DNA of 64,000 nt from Tetrapisispora phaffii CBS 4417. Its lineage: Eukaryota; Ascomycota; Saccharomycetes; Saccharomycetales; Saccharomycetaceae. The notes beneath the pieces were generated by a model. That model was not told the DNA's origin and did no database searches. It saw only the letters and a program-made list of their open reading frames with translations. Shown here piece after piece: positions 1 through 10,128 of the stretch. Position numbers and translations under genes: made by a program. The stretch is from contig NC_016524.1 of the NCBI RefSeq assembly GCF_000236905.1, positions 434,001-498,000 on the forward strand. The letters are read 5' to 3'. Every line of letters starts with the position of its first letter. The stretch's first letter is position 1.

Positions 1-1829
1 TAGTCCTACCGAGATACCAAGATTCTAAAATCCAATATACGCCTATATTCATTGAGCTGATTGGTTGTATAATCACACATTTGCAATATCCTTTGGAATC
101 GTTTTCTTCTAAGGAAGAAGAAGATAAATTTAAAGACTTCAGATATCATATGGGAGATGTATTAAAAGATTGCACGGCTGTCGTTGGTACTACAAATGCT
201 TTGACACAACCTTTAAACAGAATAAAGGATGCAATATCTACTCAAAAATCATGGCAACATATAGAAGCACCTCTTTTTTCATTAAGAACTATGGCAAGCG
301 AGGTTTCATTATCTGAGAAGGTCCTTTTACCAGAAATTTTTAATATTTTAGTTACTTTGCCGGAACAACCCCAAATAAGGTATGCAGCCACCTTAGTATT
401 GGGTAGATACACCGAATGGACTGCAAAGCATCCTGAGCTTCTGGAACTACAATTACAATATATATTTAAAGGATTTGAAATTGCAAATGGGTCATCAGAT
501 ACTTTAACTGCTTCTTCACATTCTCTAATGTATTTTTGTTCCGATTGTTCTACTTTACTGAGTACATATATTGATCAGTTATTTGAATTTTATTTTAACG
601 TACAAGACTCCATTGATATCATATCTTGTTTTGAACTAAGCCAGGGTTTGAGTGCAGTTTTAAATAAACAACCTAACGAAGTGATTTCTTCAAAATTTCA
701 AATATTGATAGACAATAACTTAGGAAAGCTAAATAAATTAGTATTATCGTGGCAAAATGACAGATCAAAGTATAGTAATTTGGTTGCTGACCAAATTGAC
801 TTATTATACGCATTTTTTGAAGAATTGAAACCAAGATATGATTATCCACAACAAGGCCAAGAACCTCTATTACCACAATTAGAATATATATGGAGTGCAT
901 TGCACCATTTATTGGTTGATTTAGGTGCGTTAGATGATACTTTAATAGTCGAAAGAACAACAAAACTTCTGCGTAAACTATTTGAAAATTTTCATATATT
1001 TTGTGGACCATTTTTAAGTTCAGTTGTTGAATTTTTGGCCAATGGCTATAGAGTTACTGGTTTGGGATCTTATTTGTGGTGCACAGGTGCCATTGTTGTT
1101 GTTTACGGTGATGATGAATCACTGCCAATTAGTCCAGAAATAAAAGAAGCAGTCTGGCAATTTGCTGTTTCTCAAAATAATACATTCATACAAAATTTTA
1201 AGTCAATTGACAAATCGACATTGGATAATTATTTTGAGTCAATAATGGATTTCTTTTCTATGATATCTGACTTGCTTATGTTTTATCCGGAACACTTTAT
1301 TATGTCAGAAGAATTGCTTGGCAATGTTACTGATGTAGCCCTTGAAAGTGTGACTAACTTAGGTAACTATGATGCTTATACTTTTATTCTAAGATGTCTG
1401 GATGATTTGATATCATGGGGATTTAAAACACCACCAATATCTACGATTGCATTAGAATACGTTCCAGATGAGTGGAGAAAGATGATCATCAATGAACTGG
1501 TTATCAAAAGGGGTTCGCAAATTACGATGTCTATCTTTGTTGGTTTAGTAACGAACTTTAATAATAATGTCCATAGTGATGCAATTTCATGTCTGGTGAA
1601 ATTATTTAGAATTGCTTTAGAAACTAACAATAATGATCCAATTATTTGCATAACTTGGCTTACGCAAGCTTTAGCTCAATTTAACAATATTTCCGTTAAA
1701 GAGAAAGATGACTTAACAAATTCAGTAGTAAAAGGTTTGAATGCAAGAGATTACAGGAAAGCTAGGGAAGGTATTCGTGGTTTTATCAACTGGTATTTGA
1801 GAAGAAATGTTGATACAAGATACGATTAA
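1..1829 (+). CDS. MTR10: Nuclear import receptor Mtr10 (transportin-SR type), 3' part
   Basis: C-terminal ~608 residues of a karyopherin-beta family protein. The reading frame is open from base 3 with no stop, so the gene begins left of the window. S. cerevisiae Mtr10 is about 970 residues, so roughly the first third is missing. The visible part is an all-helical HEAT-type repeat array with no transmembrane segment, ending in a short basic tail (YLRRNVDTRYD). Family knowledge: Mtr10 imports the mRNA-binding protein Npl3 and takes part in tRNA re-import into the nucleus. The TTG at base 81 is an internal codon, not a start. The gene converges on MRPL23. Recognised by overall sequence resemblance; the main alternative would be another importin-beta family member. 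Confidence 0.9.
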   Translation, partial: VLPRYQDSKIQYTPIFIELIGCIITHLQYPLESFSSKEEEDKFKDFRYHMGDVLKDCTAVVGTTNALTQPLNRIKDAISTQKSWQHIEAPLFSLRTMASEVSLSEKVLLPEIFNILVTLPEQPQIRYAATLVLGRYTEWTAKHPELLELQLQYIFKGFEIANGSSDTLTASSHSLMYFCSDCSTLLSTYIDQLFEFYFNVQDSIDIISCFELSQGLSAVLNKQPNEVISSKFQILIDNNLGKLNKLVLSWQNDRSKYSNLVADQIDLLYAFFEELKPRYDYPQQGQEPLLPQLEYIWSALHHLLVDLGALDDTLIVERTTKLLRKLFENFHIFCGPFLSSVVEFLANGYRVTGLGSYLWCTGAIVVVYGDDESLPISPEIKEAVWQFAVSQNNTFIQNFKSIDKSTLDNYFESIMDFFSMISDLLMFYPEHFIMSEELLGNVTDVALESVTNLGNYDAYTFILRCLDDLISWGFKTPPISTIALEYVPDEWRKMIINELVIKRGSQITMSIFVGLVTNFNNNVHSDAISCLVKLFRIALETNNNDPIICITWLTQALAQFNNISVKEKDDLTNSVVKGLNARDYRKAREGIRGFINWYLRRNVDTRYD

Positions 1830-2140
1830 AACATTAAAATTGTCGATTGTATAAATTTTTGAATCTCTACATTAATGAAAATAACCATATAGTTTTTTTA
1901 AATACTCTTATAGAATATATAGTTCATTGCATGTCTTAATAATTCAATATTTTATATTTTTATCAAATTATATTATATAATTAATTATAATATTAGGAGT
2001 ATTTACAGCGTTTATATATTTAAGTTATATGTCAAAGAAGAATATAAAATATTCATCACTCATTTCAAGGGTGTAATATTATCAGGAAATCAAAGATTAA
2101 ATCCAATGACATCTTTAATAACAATGTTTTTATTGATATA
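1830..2140. other. Convergent intergenic region MTR10/MRPL23
   Basis: Very AT-rich, 311 bp between two 3' ends. It should hold both polyadenylation regions (TATATA-type elements around 1965-1990). A short ORF on the + strand at 2106-2381 lies mostly over MRPL23 and has no coding character. Confidence 0.6.
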
Positions 2141-2635
2141 TCATGGTTGTTTTACGGAATTGGTTTCTGTGTTAGTTGATGACTTGATCTGTGATTGTTC
2201 TTTTGCAAAAGCCATGATGTTGTTTTTATATGGATGTTCACTTCCATCAAATATTTTTAGCCTCTCTAATCTTATCTTACGAAGTCTATTCTTGGGCAAC
2301 ATTCCGCTTACTGCCTTTTTTAAGACCTCTTTAGTACCCTTATCTGCAATTAATTTTTCCATTGGAACAAGTTTTAAATGACCTGGTTTACCACTATGAG
2401 ACCAGTAATTTTTTTGGCTCATCTTCTTACCAGTTACTTTCAGCAGTTGACAATTCGTGACAACTACGTAATCGCCACAATCTTCAGAAGGATGATATAC
2501 TGGTTTGTGTTTACCTATCAAAGCTATCGCAATTGAGGACGCAAGTCTACCTAAAGTTCTCTCCTCTTGTGCAACATTTACATGATGCCATAATCTACCA
2601 AAAGCTAAAGCGGAATGGCCAATCTTTTGAGACAT
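2141..2635 (-). CDS. MRPL23: Mitochondrial ribosomal protein uL13m (Mrpl23)
   Basis: Protein of 164 residues, matching the ~163-residue length of S. cerevisiae Mrpl23 and belonging to the bacterial L13 family. L13 features visible: [18 protein letters not shown] near the N terminus, then [18 protein letters not shown], then HSGKPGHLK and a basic [10 protein letters not shown] stretch. It is a structural protein of the mitochondrial large ribosomal subunit. The first ATG gives [18 protein letters not shown], the usual family start. The short C-terminal tail after the L13 fold ([13 protein letters not shown]) is polar. MTR10 and MRPL23 are YOR160W and YOR150W in S. cerevisiae, so local synteny is loosely kept. 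Confidence 0.95.
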   Translation of the reverse strand: MSQKIGHSALAFGRLWHHVNVAQEERTLGRLASSIAIALIGKHKPVYHPSEDCGDYVVVTNCQLLKVTGKKMSQKNYWSHSGKPGHLKLVPMEKLIADKGTKEVLKKAVSGMLPKNRLRKIRLERLKIFDGSEHPYKNNIMAFAKEQSQIKSSTNTETNSVKQP

Positions 2636-3112
2636 ATTTAATATAGCTCTTCTTTATGTGTTGGTATTTAAATACTTGGACACGGTGACTTCTCATCAGA
2701 TATATAAAAGCACAACATCTTAACTTGTTTAAAGTTTAAAGTACAATAATCATCAATATTCCATTTTATATTTTCTTGAAATATATCATATTCACTAATT
2801 CTTGAAAAATTCCGAACATGAAAATTGTGCTCGTGTAAAATGAAAAACGACACACACGGTTAAGAACTTATTGTCGAGATGACTGTTTTAATGACAACGT
2901 TCAAAATCACATTAACACAAATGGTTGCTTAGTTGATGTTATCTTGATTAAAACTTTTAAATTATATTATTACTTTTGTTTACTTAAAATTTTGTTATAT
3001 AAAAAAATCAATAGTTGTTGATTACTTTTGAGTGAATTTCACTGACATCTAAAACTGGATGTAAAATTGAACACAGAAAGAAGAACCTTTAGAAAATAAA
3101 TTTTGTCTGAGT
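2636..3112. other. Intergenic region: MRPL23 promoter and DIT1 3' end
   Basis: AT-rich, 477 bp between two minus-strand genes. No gene or repeat seen. A TTCCGAA heptamer near 2810 looks superficially like a centromere CDEIII core but lacks the other centromere elements. Confidence 0.55.
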
Positions 3113-4912
3113 TTAATATCGTTTTCTTAAAATATAATAACCTCCGATGCCATCTTCGAAGGATGTTTCTCTCCATTCTCCATCGTATAATCCTTTCTCG
3201 ATAGCATCTTTCACTTCTCTTGAACGAGTCAAGTAGTACAAAGGTTGTTGTTTAAAAGTACTTTGATTAGAAGATTGTGAAGACAATGGAGTTATAAGAT
3301 CAGAACTTAATTGACTTCCGGATTTATTAGAGTAAATAGTTGAAACTGTTGACGTCGATGCGGAAGAATTATATTCGTTAGAATTTAAGTTGTCTGATGA
3401 ACTCGAAGACACAGATAACTTTGAGGTTTCTTTTAATAATTGTAACTCCGTGTTGTCTTCATCTGAATCTAAATCTTTAATATTCCCTTCAAATGAGACA
3501 ATACAATTGTGCCAAGGTGTTGGAATATGCAATAAATCTTCAAATATTGGTTCTTCTGGGTTTTTTAAGTCTTTGACGATAGCACATTGTTCTCTAGAAA
3601 TAACTTTAATTCCATATTTTGGACCAGCATTGTTATGGGCATGAATAGAAAATCTTAAATGATGTGGAAACATTAATTCTACCAGGTTTGAATAAGCATC
3701 ATTTCTTTTAATCATATTAAAAGCAACTTTGGAAACTGTTTTCTTAAATTTTTTCTTAGACATTGCTTGAAATAATGGTTGTAATTGTAAATCTTCACTC
3801 ATAAACTTGGAGAATCCTCTATATAAGTACAACCTAGCATGGCCATCGGTATTGATGTGTTTTTTTAACCTTCCGTCATCTGTATCGCAGCCTTTCATTA
3901 AGACTTCTCTAGATAAATCAGCCTTCGCGTTGATCTTACTTCCAGTCAAGTGACATATTTCAACATCCTTTGTCCATTCCTTATTAAAATATTGGATAGT
4001 TTTAGCGTCACCAAAAAAAATTTCATTCAACCCATAAAATTGAATGTAATTTTCTTTACCAACAGATAAACTTTTATACAGTTCGTGTAATCTCATAGTA
4101 TAGGTATCAACAACGTCATCATCTACACCAATACAATCAGAAAAAACGTGCCCATCACTGATTATCCAAACTTTCATTCCTGGAGGATAGAATGTCTTAA
4201 CATCATCAATTATTTGAATGATTCTTCTCAAAGCTAATTCTTCACCTTTATCAGGCTCAACTCCGTTAACTTTATCAAAGTTAGATGACTTGCAAGGGAA
4301 TGCAGGTAAAACTGCCTCAATTGGAATATTTCTGTCAGTGTAATATTTCACTCTCTCAGTAAAATATTCCTTACCTCCAAAGTCCCATTGTTCATTTTGA
4401 ACAGCATTTTTGACATTCTCAGCAAAATAAGTAGTAAAAAGCTCGTTATAGCTATCTGAAGTTACTGAGGTATTATCAATACAGTCTCTATCAATATTAG
4501 TTTTTGATAAAATGTGATAAATAAACCAATCATTGAAACTATTTTCATTTTCAATTGATGTCACACATCCTCTAATTTGTTTCTCATTGTCTTTTTTCAA
4601 TAACGAAATCTTTAGATCTAAACCCAGATCGTTAGTGAATTTATTTGCTAAGGAGGATGGAATAGTGTATTCTTTAACATCAGAATTGATTGAATTGTCA
4701 CTAGAGTTTTCTGGTAGTAAATACTTGACTATTTCATTCCAACTTGATTTAAATTGACATTGTTGTTTTTCCGTGATAGTAATAATACTATAATCATCGC
4801 AATTCGCTGTAAAAATAGCTAAAAATTTACTAAAGGTAGACGCATCAGTCCCCTCATGTGGGATTGAATTATCATCTGGTTCAATTCGTTTTTCTTGTGG
4901 TGGTCCTGTCAT
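3113..4912 (-). CDS. DIT1: Dit1, first enzyme of dityrosine spore-wall synthesis
   Basis: Protein of 599 residues in the DIT1/PvcA (isocyanide synthase-like) family. Family knowledge: Dit1 acts on L-tyrosine in the cytoplasm of sporulating cells, and Dit2 then couples the product to the bisformyl-dityrosine precursor of the outer spore wall. Visible family motifs: PAFPCKSSNFDKV at residues 203-215, followed by EPDKGEELALRR, and WIISDGHVFSDCIGVDDD at about 249-266. A Ser/Thr/Asn-rich low-complexity stretch at about 497-560 probably explains why the protein is longer than S. cerevisiae Dit1 (536). It is divergent from DIT2, the same arrangement as YDR403W/YDR402C. The start is the first in-frame ATG and gives MTGPPQEKR. 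Confidence 0.95.
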   Translation of the reverse strand: MTGPPQEKRIEPDDNSIPHEGTDASTFSKFLAIFTANCDDYSIITITEKQQCQFKSSWNEIVKYLLPENSSDNSINSDVKEYTIPSSLANKFTNDLGLDLKISLLKKDNEKQIRGCVTSIENENSFNDWFIYHILSKTNIDRDCIDNTSVTSDSYNELFTTYFAENVKNAVQNEQWDFGGKEYFTERVKYYTDRNIPIEAVLPAFPCKSSNFDKVNGVEPDKGEELALRRIIQIIDDVKTFYPPGMKVWIISDGHVFSDCIGVDDDVVDTYTMRLHELYKSLSVGKENYIQFYGLNEIFFGDAKTIQYFNKEWTKDVEICHLTGSKINAKADLSREVLMKGCDTDDGRLKKHINTDGHARLYLYRGFSKFMSEDLQLQPLFQAMSKKKFKKTVSKVAFNMIKRNDAYSNLVELMFPHHLRFSIHAHNNAGPKYGIKVISREQCAIVKDLKNPEEPIFEDLLHIPTPWHNCIVSFEGNIKDLDSDEDNTELQLLKETSKLSVSSSSSDNLNSNEYNSSASTSTVSTIYSNKSGSQLSSDLITPLSSQSSNQSTFKQQPLYYLTRSREVKDAIEKGLYDGEWRETSFEDGIGGYYILRKRY

Positions 4913-5945
4913 TCTTTTTTTTTGTTTAGTTGGGCTTTTTGGAAATTTAAAATGTTAGTGTTAGAGAAGTGAACTAATCATTTAATTAATTAACGACAAA
5001 TAAAAATGTTTTTAGATTGACATTAACTAGGTCATATTTATAAGTTCAAGATCTAAGTTAGGATATATTATCCCCATTACCAACTGATTTAACTAAAAAG
5101 CTTTCAATTTTGTAAATAATTAAAATAAATGAGAGTAAATTGGGAAGTGAATACAGGGGCACATTTCAAGGAAATCGGGGGTAGTGGTACACATCGATTT
5201 AACCTAGTGTCCTTACCACAACAAGAAATAACGAACTAGAGATATTTTCTTTTATGTTGTTCATCTTTTCAGTTGGAAATGAGTTTCAGATTTGAAAGGA
5301 ATTTTTCATGTGAATACTCAATAACTTTCCTTTCACAAGTAATATTTTTTTAACCTCAATGCATCAATAGTTATCCTTTTGTTATAACATTACTAATAAT
5401 ATCTAATTATGTTATGAGTAGTCGAAAGTTTATATTGGGAATTATTATTTTTCCTCTACTTACGTCATAATTTTGTTTCTTTTTTTCAGGAGTACCGTGC
5501 CTTTATAAACATTCCTCAATTTGAAGTTTTTCCGGAGAATGTTTACGGATTGAATTATATTTATCATATGGCATATTATCTTGATAGTTAATTGAAGAAA
5601 AGACTAGCGCACACGATAAGGAGTAAATACAAAGGAGTAAATAAGGAGTTCCTATTATACATTTAATGTTAGGACTGATGCTGTTATGGCAGAGTTGAGG
5701 TGAAGTCACGGAACTGGATATTTGAATTAAACATCATTAATCATAATACTGCTACTCTCTAGTCGAGAGGCCATATTAAACTCAAATAATATAAACATAC
5801 ATTTTTAGTTATTACTATATATATTAAACCGTAAATTTTATTAGAGAAGATACTTAGTTTTTAACTGCCACTTAATTGGTGAATAGTATAATTAGATTTA
5901 TCACTCGAAAACGAATAACGGTCCAACACACGTACGTGCGCACAC

Positions 5946-5980
<35 letters not shown>

Positions 5981-5993
5981 GACAAACTTCACT
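4913..5993. promoter_or_regulatory. Shared DIT1-DIT2 divergent promoter
   Basis: The 1081 bp between the two start codons. In S. cerevisiae this interval carries the elements that keep both genes off except in mid-sporulation. By eye I found no exact Ndt80 middle sporulation element (CRCAAAW) on either strand and no Rim101 site (GCCAAG). The closest sequence is GACAAAT near 4996, one base off. An AGGGG (STRE core) is at about 5155. The DIT2 side ends in a CA/TA microsatellite. A 68-codon ORF on the minus strand at 5503-5709 looks non-coding. Confidence 0.6.
5924..5981. repeat. CA/TA microsatellite just before DIT2
   Basis: Alternating purine-pyrimidine tract, CACACGTACGTGCGCACACA then (TA)n(CA)n(TA)n, ending about 13 bp before the DIT2 ATG and so lying in its 5' UTR or core promoter. 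Likely length-polymorphic. Confidence 0.85.
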
Positions 5994-7469
5994 ATGATAG
6001 ATCATATCACTGGAACGGCAACAGTTTTGATTGCCTCTTTAATATTTTTATTTTTGTTCAAAATATACATGCCACCTTTGGACTTTCCAAGAAATATACC
6101 AACCATCCCTTTCTATGTTCAATTTTTACCTACTTTGTTCCGAATTGATCAAGTCGATGTATACAATATGTATATAAGAGAATCAATGGAAAAATATGGT
6201 GCTGTAAAGTTTTTCTTTGGATCAAGATGGAATATTCTGGTCTCGAAACCAGAATACCTTAAACAAATGTTTAAAAACGAAGACACTTTTGCCAAAAGTG
6301 GAAACCAGAGGAAAATACCATATAGTTTAATTGCAGCGTATACAGGTGATAATGTTATTAGTGCACACGGAGATAATTGGAAGTTATACAGATCCAGTAT
6401 TACAAATGGGTTACAGCATTATGATGGGACTCCTATGGTAAGTAATGCAATATTATTTTGTAGTCTAATTAAAAAGTCAATTAACTCAACAGAAGGAACT
6501 GTAACGGTTGGGCCTTTGATTCAAAAACTTACTTTAGCTAATATTTCACAAATTGTATTGGGATTTGATTTTGGAACTTTATCAAAAGAACACTCTACCA
6601 TACATGATAATTTGCTGAAAAATAAAAAAAAAATATTTAATCCTCTATTTCTAACGTTTCCATTCTTAGATCTTTTGAATCTACCCCAAAGAAAGACTGG
6701 ATTTCAAGAAGTTAACAAATTCCGTGAGGAATTAGTTGCAACAGTGGAGCAAGAATTAATCAATAATTATAAATTTGAGCAAACTACATTTGCCGCTAGT
6801 GATTTGATCAGAGCTTACAACAATGAGCAGTTAAATTTTAAGCAATTAGCTGATAACCTAACGATTCTTTTAGTTGCCGGTCATGAGAATCCTCAGTTAG
6901 CATTGACCTCAATATTTTATTATTTTGGAAAATATGCTGACACTTGGCAGAAACGCATTCGTGAAGAAGTTTCGAAAGTAAGTGAGATTAATGAATTATA
7001 CAACTTACCGTTATTGAATGCATTTATTTATGAAACATTGCGAATTCTACCTCCATTAAATATTATTATTAATAGATGTACTACCGAAACATCTCAATTG
7101 GGGCCAAACATTGTAATACCAAAAAACACCTATGTTGGTTATCATAATTTTGGAACTACACACGATAAAAATGTTTGGGGTTTAAGATGTGAGGAATTTG
7201 ATCCATACAGGTGGGGATGTGATATATTAGAGATCAAAACTAATTGGAAACATGCAAAAAACCTCTGTAAACTTCCCACATTCCATGGTGGAAAGAGGGC
7301 ATGCCTAGGTGAAAAATTTGCAAACCAAGAGCTTATTATAACTCTGGCAGAGTCATTAAAACGTTTTGAATGGGTCATTAATAATGATTGTTCTCAAAAA
7401 ATGACACCAGGTGGACCTCTATGTCCTGCAGACTTAAAGTTAAAGTTCAAATGTTTGGATAAGGACTAA
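5994..7469 (+). CDS. DIT2: Dit2, cytochrome P450 CYP56 of dityrosine synthesis
   Basis: Protein of 491 residues, matching S. cerevisiae Dit2 (489). Family role: it couples two N-formyl-tyrosine units into bisformyl-dityrosine for the spore wall. An N-terminal hydrophobic anchor (about residues 7-24) implies ER membrane attachment. P450 signatures are intact: the heme loop FHGGKRACLG with axial Cys437, the K-helix ExxR in YETLRILPP, and the I-helix AGHENPQ. The I-helix has Asn where most P450s have Thr after the acidic residue. The start is the first ATG, right after the CA/TA tract. Electrons should come from the P450 reductase NCP1, whose gene begins about 4.2 kb downstream in this window. 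Confidence 0.96.
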   Translation: MIDHITGTATVLIASLIFLFLFKIYMPPLDFPRNIPTIPFYVQFLPTLFRIDQVDVYNMYIRESMEKYGAVKFFFGSRWNILVSKPEYLKQMFKNEDTFAKSGNQRKIPYSLIAAYTGDNVISAHGDNWKLYRSSITNGLQHYDGTPMVSNAILFCSLIKKSINSTEGTVTVGPLIQKLTLANISQIVLGFDFGTLSKEHSTIHDNLLKNKKKIFNPLFLTFPFLDLLNLPQRKTGFQEVNKFREELVATVEQELINNYKFEQTTFAASDLIRAYNNEQLNFKQLADNLTILLVAGHENPQLALTSIFYYFGKYADTWQKRIREEVSKVSEINELYNLPLLNAFIYETLRILPPLNIIINRCTTETSQLGPNIVIPKNTYVGYHNFGTTHDKNVWGLRCEEFDPYRWGCDILEIKTNWKHAKNLCKLPTFHGGKRACLGEKFANQELIITLAESLKRFEWVINNDCSQKMTPGGPLCPADLKLKFKCLDKD

Positions 7470-7598
7470 TCAGAAGGTAGCTCTCAAATATTATCCCAGT
7501 ATATCCTTTTATTTTATATGCTTATATACTTTTACTGAAAATATGTTATTGTATCATAAACTTAATATTTAATGGCATATATCATTCAACGTAATGTT

Positions 7599-8675
7599 TC
7601 ACACTATGTCGTCATTACTTAATTCTTCTTGCATTAATTCTTTTCTAACTACATCCTTCGCAATCAATTCTATTGTAGATAATTTTTCTGCTTCTGCAAT
7701 ACCCAAATAAACTTGGGTCCAAAAATATTTGTAATTAAGATCTATGCCAACTACTGTACCGTGAGAGTCATTGGCGTCATATTCCTTCAAAATAACCAAT
7801 TTACCTATATCTGCATCGTTTTCATCCACTATTACCTTGAGATCAACCCTCTTGTAGACGTATTGTATTACCATATCAGGTTCCCATCCATAAAGTACGA
7901 GCAATGGTATCAAAGCTAATGGATCATGTATTGGTGGTCCTGTCTCAAAACCTTGTGCATTTTTATATGAGTTACCAAAATACAAAAATAATTCGTAAAA
8001 TAGTCTTCTTAAGTTGGAACCCGATGTACCCAGAATATTTTCCATTACCTCTTGAGTGGCTATAGCCTTGTGAGTTAGGTCTAAGGGGGTTACTATACAT
8101 TTATTTTTTATAACTTCATCTGTAAATAAAAAGTTTGCTGAATCTGGATCAACCCATATATTAAACTCTGCTGATTTATTTTCATTAATATTACCAACCG
8201 AAAGACCACCACCCATTATTGCAAGATATTTCAACTTTTTTTTCAAGTGAGGCTTTTCTTTCAATACAGTAGCAATAGATGTCAATGAACCTGTTGAGAT
8301 AAATAATTCTCCCTCATTTTCCTCAATTTTTTCCTCGATGTAATCTATGTAAGAATCGTTATTAATGTCCCCTATTGGTACTGGTAATAAAGTAGTCCCA
8401 TCTAATCCTGATTCACCATGAATATCGGGTGCATATATAGGTAATCTTTTCCAAGGTTGTTGAGCTCCATTCAAAACAGGAATATCATTTGCTTTTCCAA
8501 TAGCAGTTAATATTGAACGAGCATTATAATGAGTGTTGTTTGGTGATGCATTACCATAACATGCACTTATACCAACAAGTTTAAATGCTGGATGGAAACA
8601 ACTTAATAATATTGCTATAGCATCATCATGACCTGGATCGCAATCTAACCAAATTGGTATTTTTTCTTTTGTCAT
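7599..8675 (-). CDS. URH1: Uridine/inosine-type nucleoside hydrolase (Urh1)
   Basis: Protein of 358 residues in the IU-nucleoside hydrolase family; S. cerevisiae Urh1 (YDR400W) has 340. It hydrolyses the N-glycosidic bond of uridine and other ribonucleosides, including nicotinamide riboside, for pyrimidine and NAD salvage in the cytosol. The calcium-binding signature DCDPGHDDA is at residues 11-19. Further family landmarks: YGNA near residue 40, PDIHGESGLDG near 84, and IHDPLAL in the second half. It converges on DIT2 with a 129-bp gap, as in S. cerevisiae. The start is the first ATG. Confidence 0.95.
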   Translation of the reverse strand: MTKEKIPIWLDCDPGHDDAIAILLSCFHPAFKLVGISACYGNASPNNTHYNARSILTAIGKANDIPVLNGAQQPWKRLPIYAPDIHGESGLDGTTLLPVPIGDINNDSYIDYIEEKIEENEGELFISTGSLTSIATVLKEKPHLKKKLKYLAIMGGGLSVGNINENKSAEFNIWVDPDSANFLFTDEVIKNKCIVTPLDLTHKAIATQEVMENILGTSGSNLRRLFYELFLYFGNSYKNAQGFETGPPIHDPLALIPLLVLYGWEPDMVIQYVYKRVDLKVIVDENDADIGKLVILKEYDANDSHGTVVGIDLNYKYFWTQVYLGIAEAEKLSTIELIAKDVVRKELMQEELSNDDIV

Positions 8676-9168
8676 ACCTTCTACGTTCTTTTACTTCTCT
8701 ACAATTTAAATCTCAATATATCTGAAAATATTTGAATTGTAATTTGTAATGTGACTCTAAAATGTATATTATAAATCGTCATCTCAAAAAAGCAACTAAT
8801 CTGGAGAGTCTTTCTTTATATATAAACCCTTTATTAAGATTACTGCAAAATTGGAAACACAGTTTCGGACAAACTGGGGTTGAAAATTCTGAACACGGCG
8901 CTATCAATTATTAGTTAGCATGTGACCGGAAATTATTTTCCTCAAAGTAAATTCGCCAACGTTTTCGATGACAAGCAATATAAACATACATAGGCACACA
9001 AGATCAAACCATCTGCTATCTGCTTTCTGCCAAAAGTTTTAATGCAAAGGAGTTTGACATTGACATATTTAGGTGATGTTGCTTTGGAAATCCTTCCGCG
9101 TTGCCTATAGTATTCTTGGGGGTTATAAGTTGGTGTCTAACTTGCACAAGCTCTAAAGTTCGTTAACC
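8676..9168. promoter_or_regulatory. Divergent promoter URH1/NSE3
   Basis: The 493 bp between the two start codons. URH1 and NSE3 are not neighbours in S. cerevisiae, so a synteny breakpoint lies here. No repeat or tRNA marks it, and I could not assign a regulator. Confidence 0.5.
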
Positions 9169-10128
9169 ATGTCAGATCAAGAAGCTGAATACATGGAGGG
9201 GACTCCAAATAGTGATCCCACTGCTACCGATATTAAAATAGTCCATATTGCACACGCAATGATAAGATACATCCTATCAGTAGCAACAAATACCAACACG
9301 GTAATTACAAGATCCAGATTACAAGATAAGATACGTGATCTGAAAATCAAAGAAAATGCTCCTAATGTAAAATTTGAACTTATATTTGAACGAATAAACG
9401 CAATATTGCTCGACGTCTATGGTTATAAGTTAATTGGCTACCAAAGTTCGAGCAGCCATCAACATACAGAGAATTCGAATGGTGAGACTAATACAGAGAG
9501 CAATGCGAAGGAAGGCTCAGATGCTGATGAAATTGAAAACAAGAATGTAGTTTCTGATAAATTTGCACATCGATCCAATAGTTTTATATTGATTAACAAT
9601 TTGAAATACGTACATAGCTTTGAAAGCTTCATATCACTCCAAAAGAGTTTACAATACCGAAAGACAATAGTCGATGGGGAATACATAGGGAATGATAATG
9701 ACCAGCCAGCATCTCAAACGCTAGACAACTCCATTGGCACGGATAAATTGTTGGCGATGAATGGTATACTGGCAATTGTGATCAGTATGATTGCATTTTC
9801 AAAAAACAACATTTTGCATAATGAACTGACGGGATACTTGCAGCAATTTGGAATACCAATTGATGACACCGCTAATATACCAATATTAGAAATGAAGTTC
9901 AGCGAACTATTGAAGGTTTTTGTAAAGAGAGAATATGTAGCTAAAATCGAAGAAAACTCAAGCATGGAAGGTGATATAGTGACTTATAGGTTGGGAAGAA
10001 GAACGAAAGCTGAGTTCCCAATAAAATCATTAGTTTCAATGGTCCAAACGATTTTAAACATTCCTAATGAACAACTCCCGAACTTGAAAAAAGATATAAT
10101 AAAGAACATAGGCGATACATATTCATAG
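9169..10128 (+). CDS. NSE3: Nse3, MAGE-domain subunit of the Smc5/6 complex
   Basis: Protein of 319 residues (S. cerevisiae Nse3, YDR288W: 303). Family knowledge: Nse3 joins the RING protein Nse1 and the kleisin Nse4 in Smc5/6, which acts in DNA repair and chromosome segregation in the nucleus. MAGE homology is seen as two winged-helix halves: residues ~20-110 (AHAMIRYIL...ITRSRLQDKI...FELIFERINAILLDVYGYKLIGY) and ~195-300 (LLAMNGILAIVISMIAFSKNNILHNELTGYLQQFG...). They are separated by a polar, poorly conserved insert of about 35 residues rich in Glu, Asn and Ser. The start is the first ATG. The assignment rests on the MAGE pattern and length. Confidence 0.88.
   Translation: MSDQEAEYMEGTPNSDPTATDIKIVHIAHAMIRYILSVATNTNTVITRSRLQDKIRDLKIKENAPNVKFELIFERINAILLDVYGYKLIGYQSSSSHQHTENSNGETNTESNAKEGSDADEIENKNVVSDKFAHRSNSFILINNLKYVHSFESFISLQKSLQYRKTIVDGEYIGNDNDQPASQTLDNSIGTDKLLAMNGILAIVISMIAFSKNNILHNELTGYLQQFGIPIDDTANIPILEMKFSELLKVFVKREYVAKIEENSSMEGDIVTYRLGRRTKAEFPIKSLVSMVQTILNIPNEQLPNLKKDIIKNIGDTYS

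Noticed and set aside
2690..2835. Centromere-like TTCCGAA in an AT-rich stretch with a CACGGTGAC word ~110 bp away
   Set aside because: The CDEI match has an extra base, the CDEIII match beyond CCGAA is partial, and the gene neighbourhood is not that of a known yeast centromere.
5503..5709. 68-codon frame between DIT1 and DIT2 on the minus strand
   Set aside because: Lies in the shared promoter, no similarity recognised, composition like intergenic DNA.
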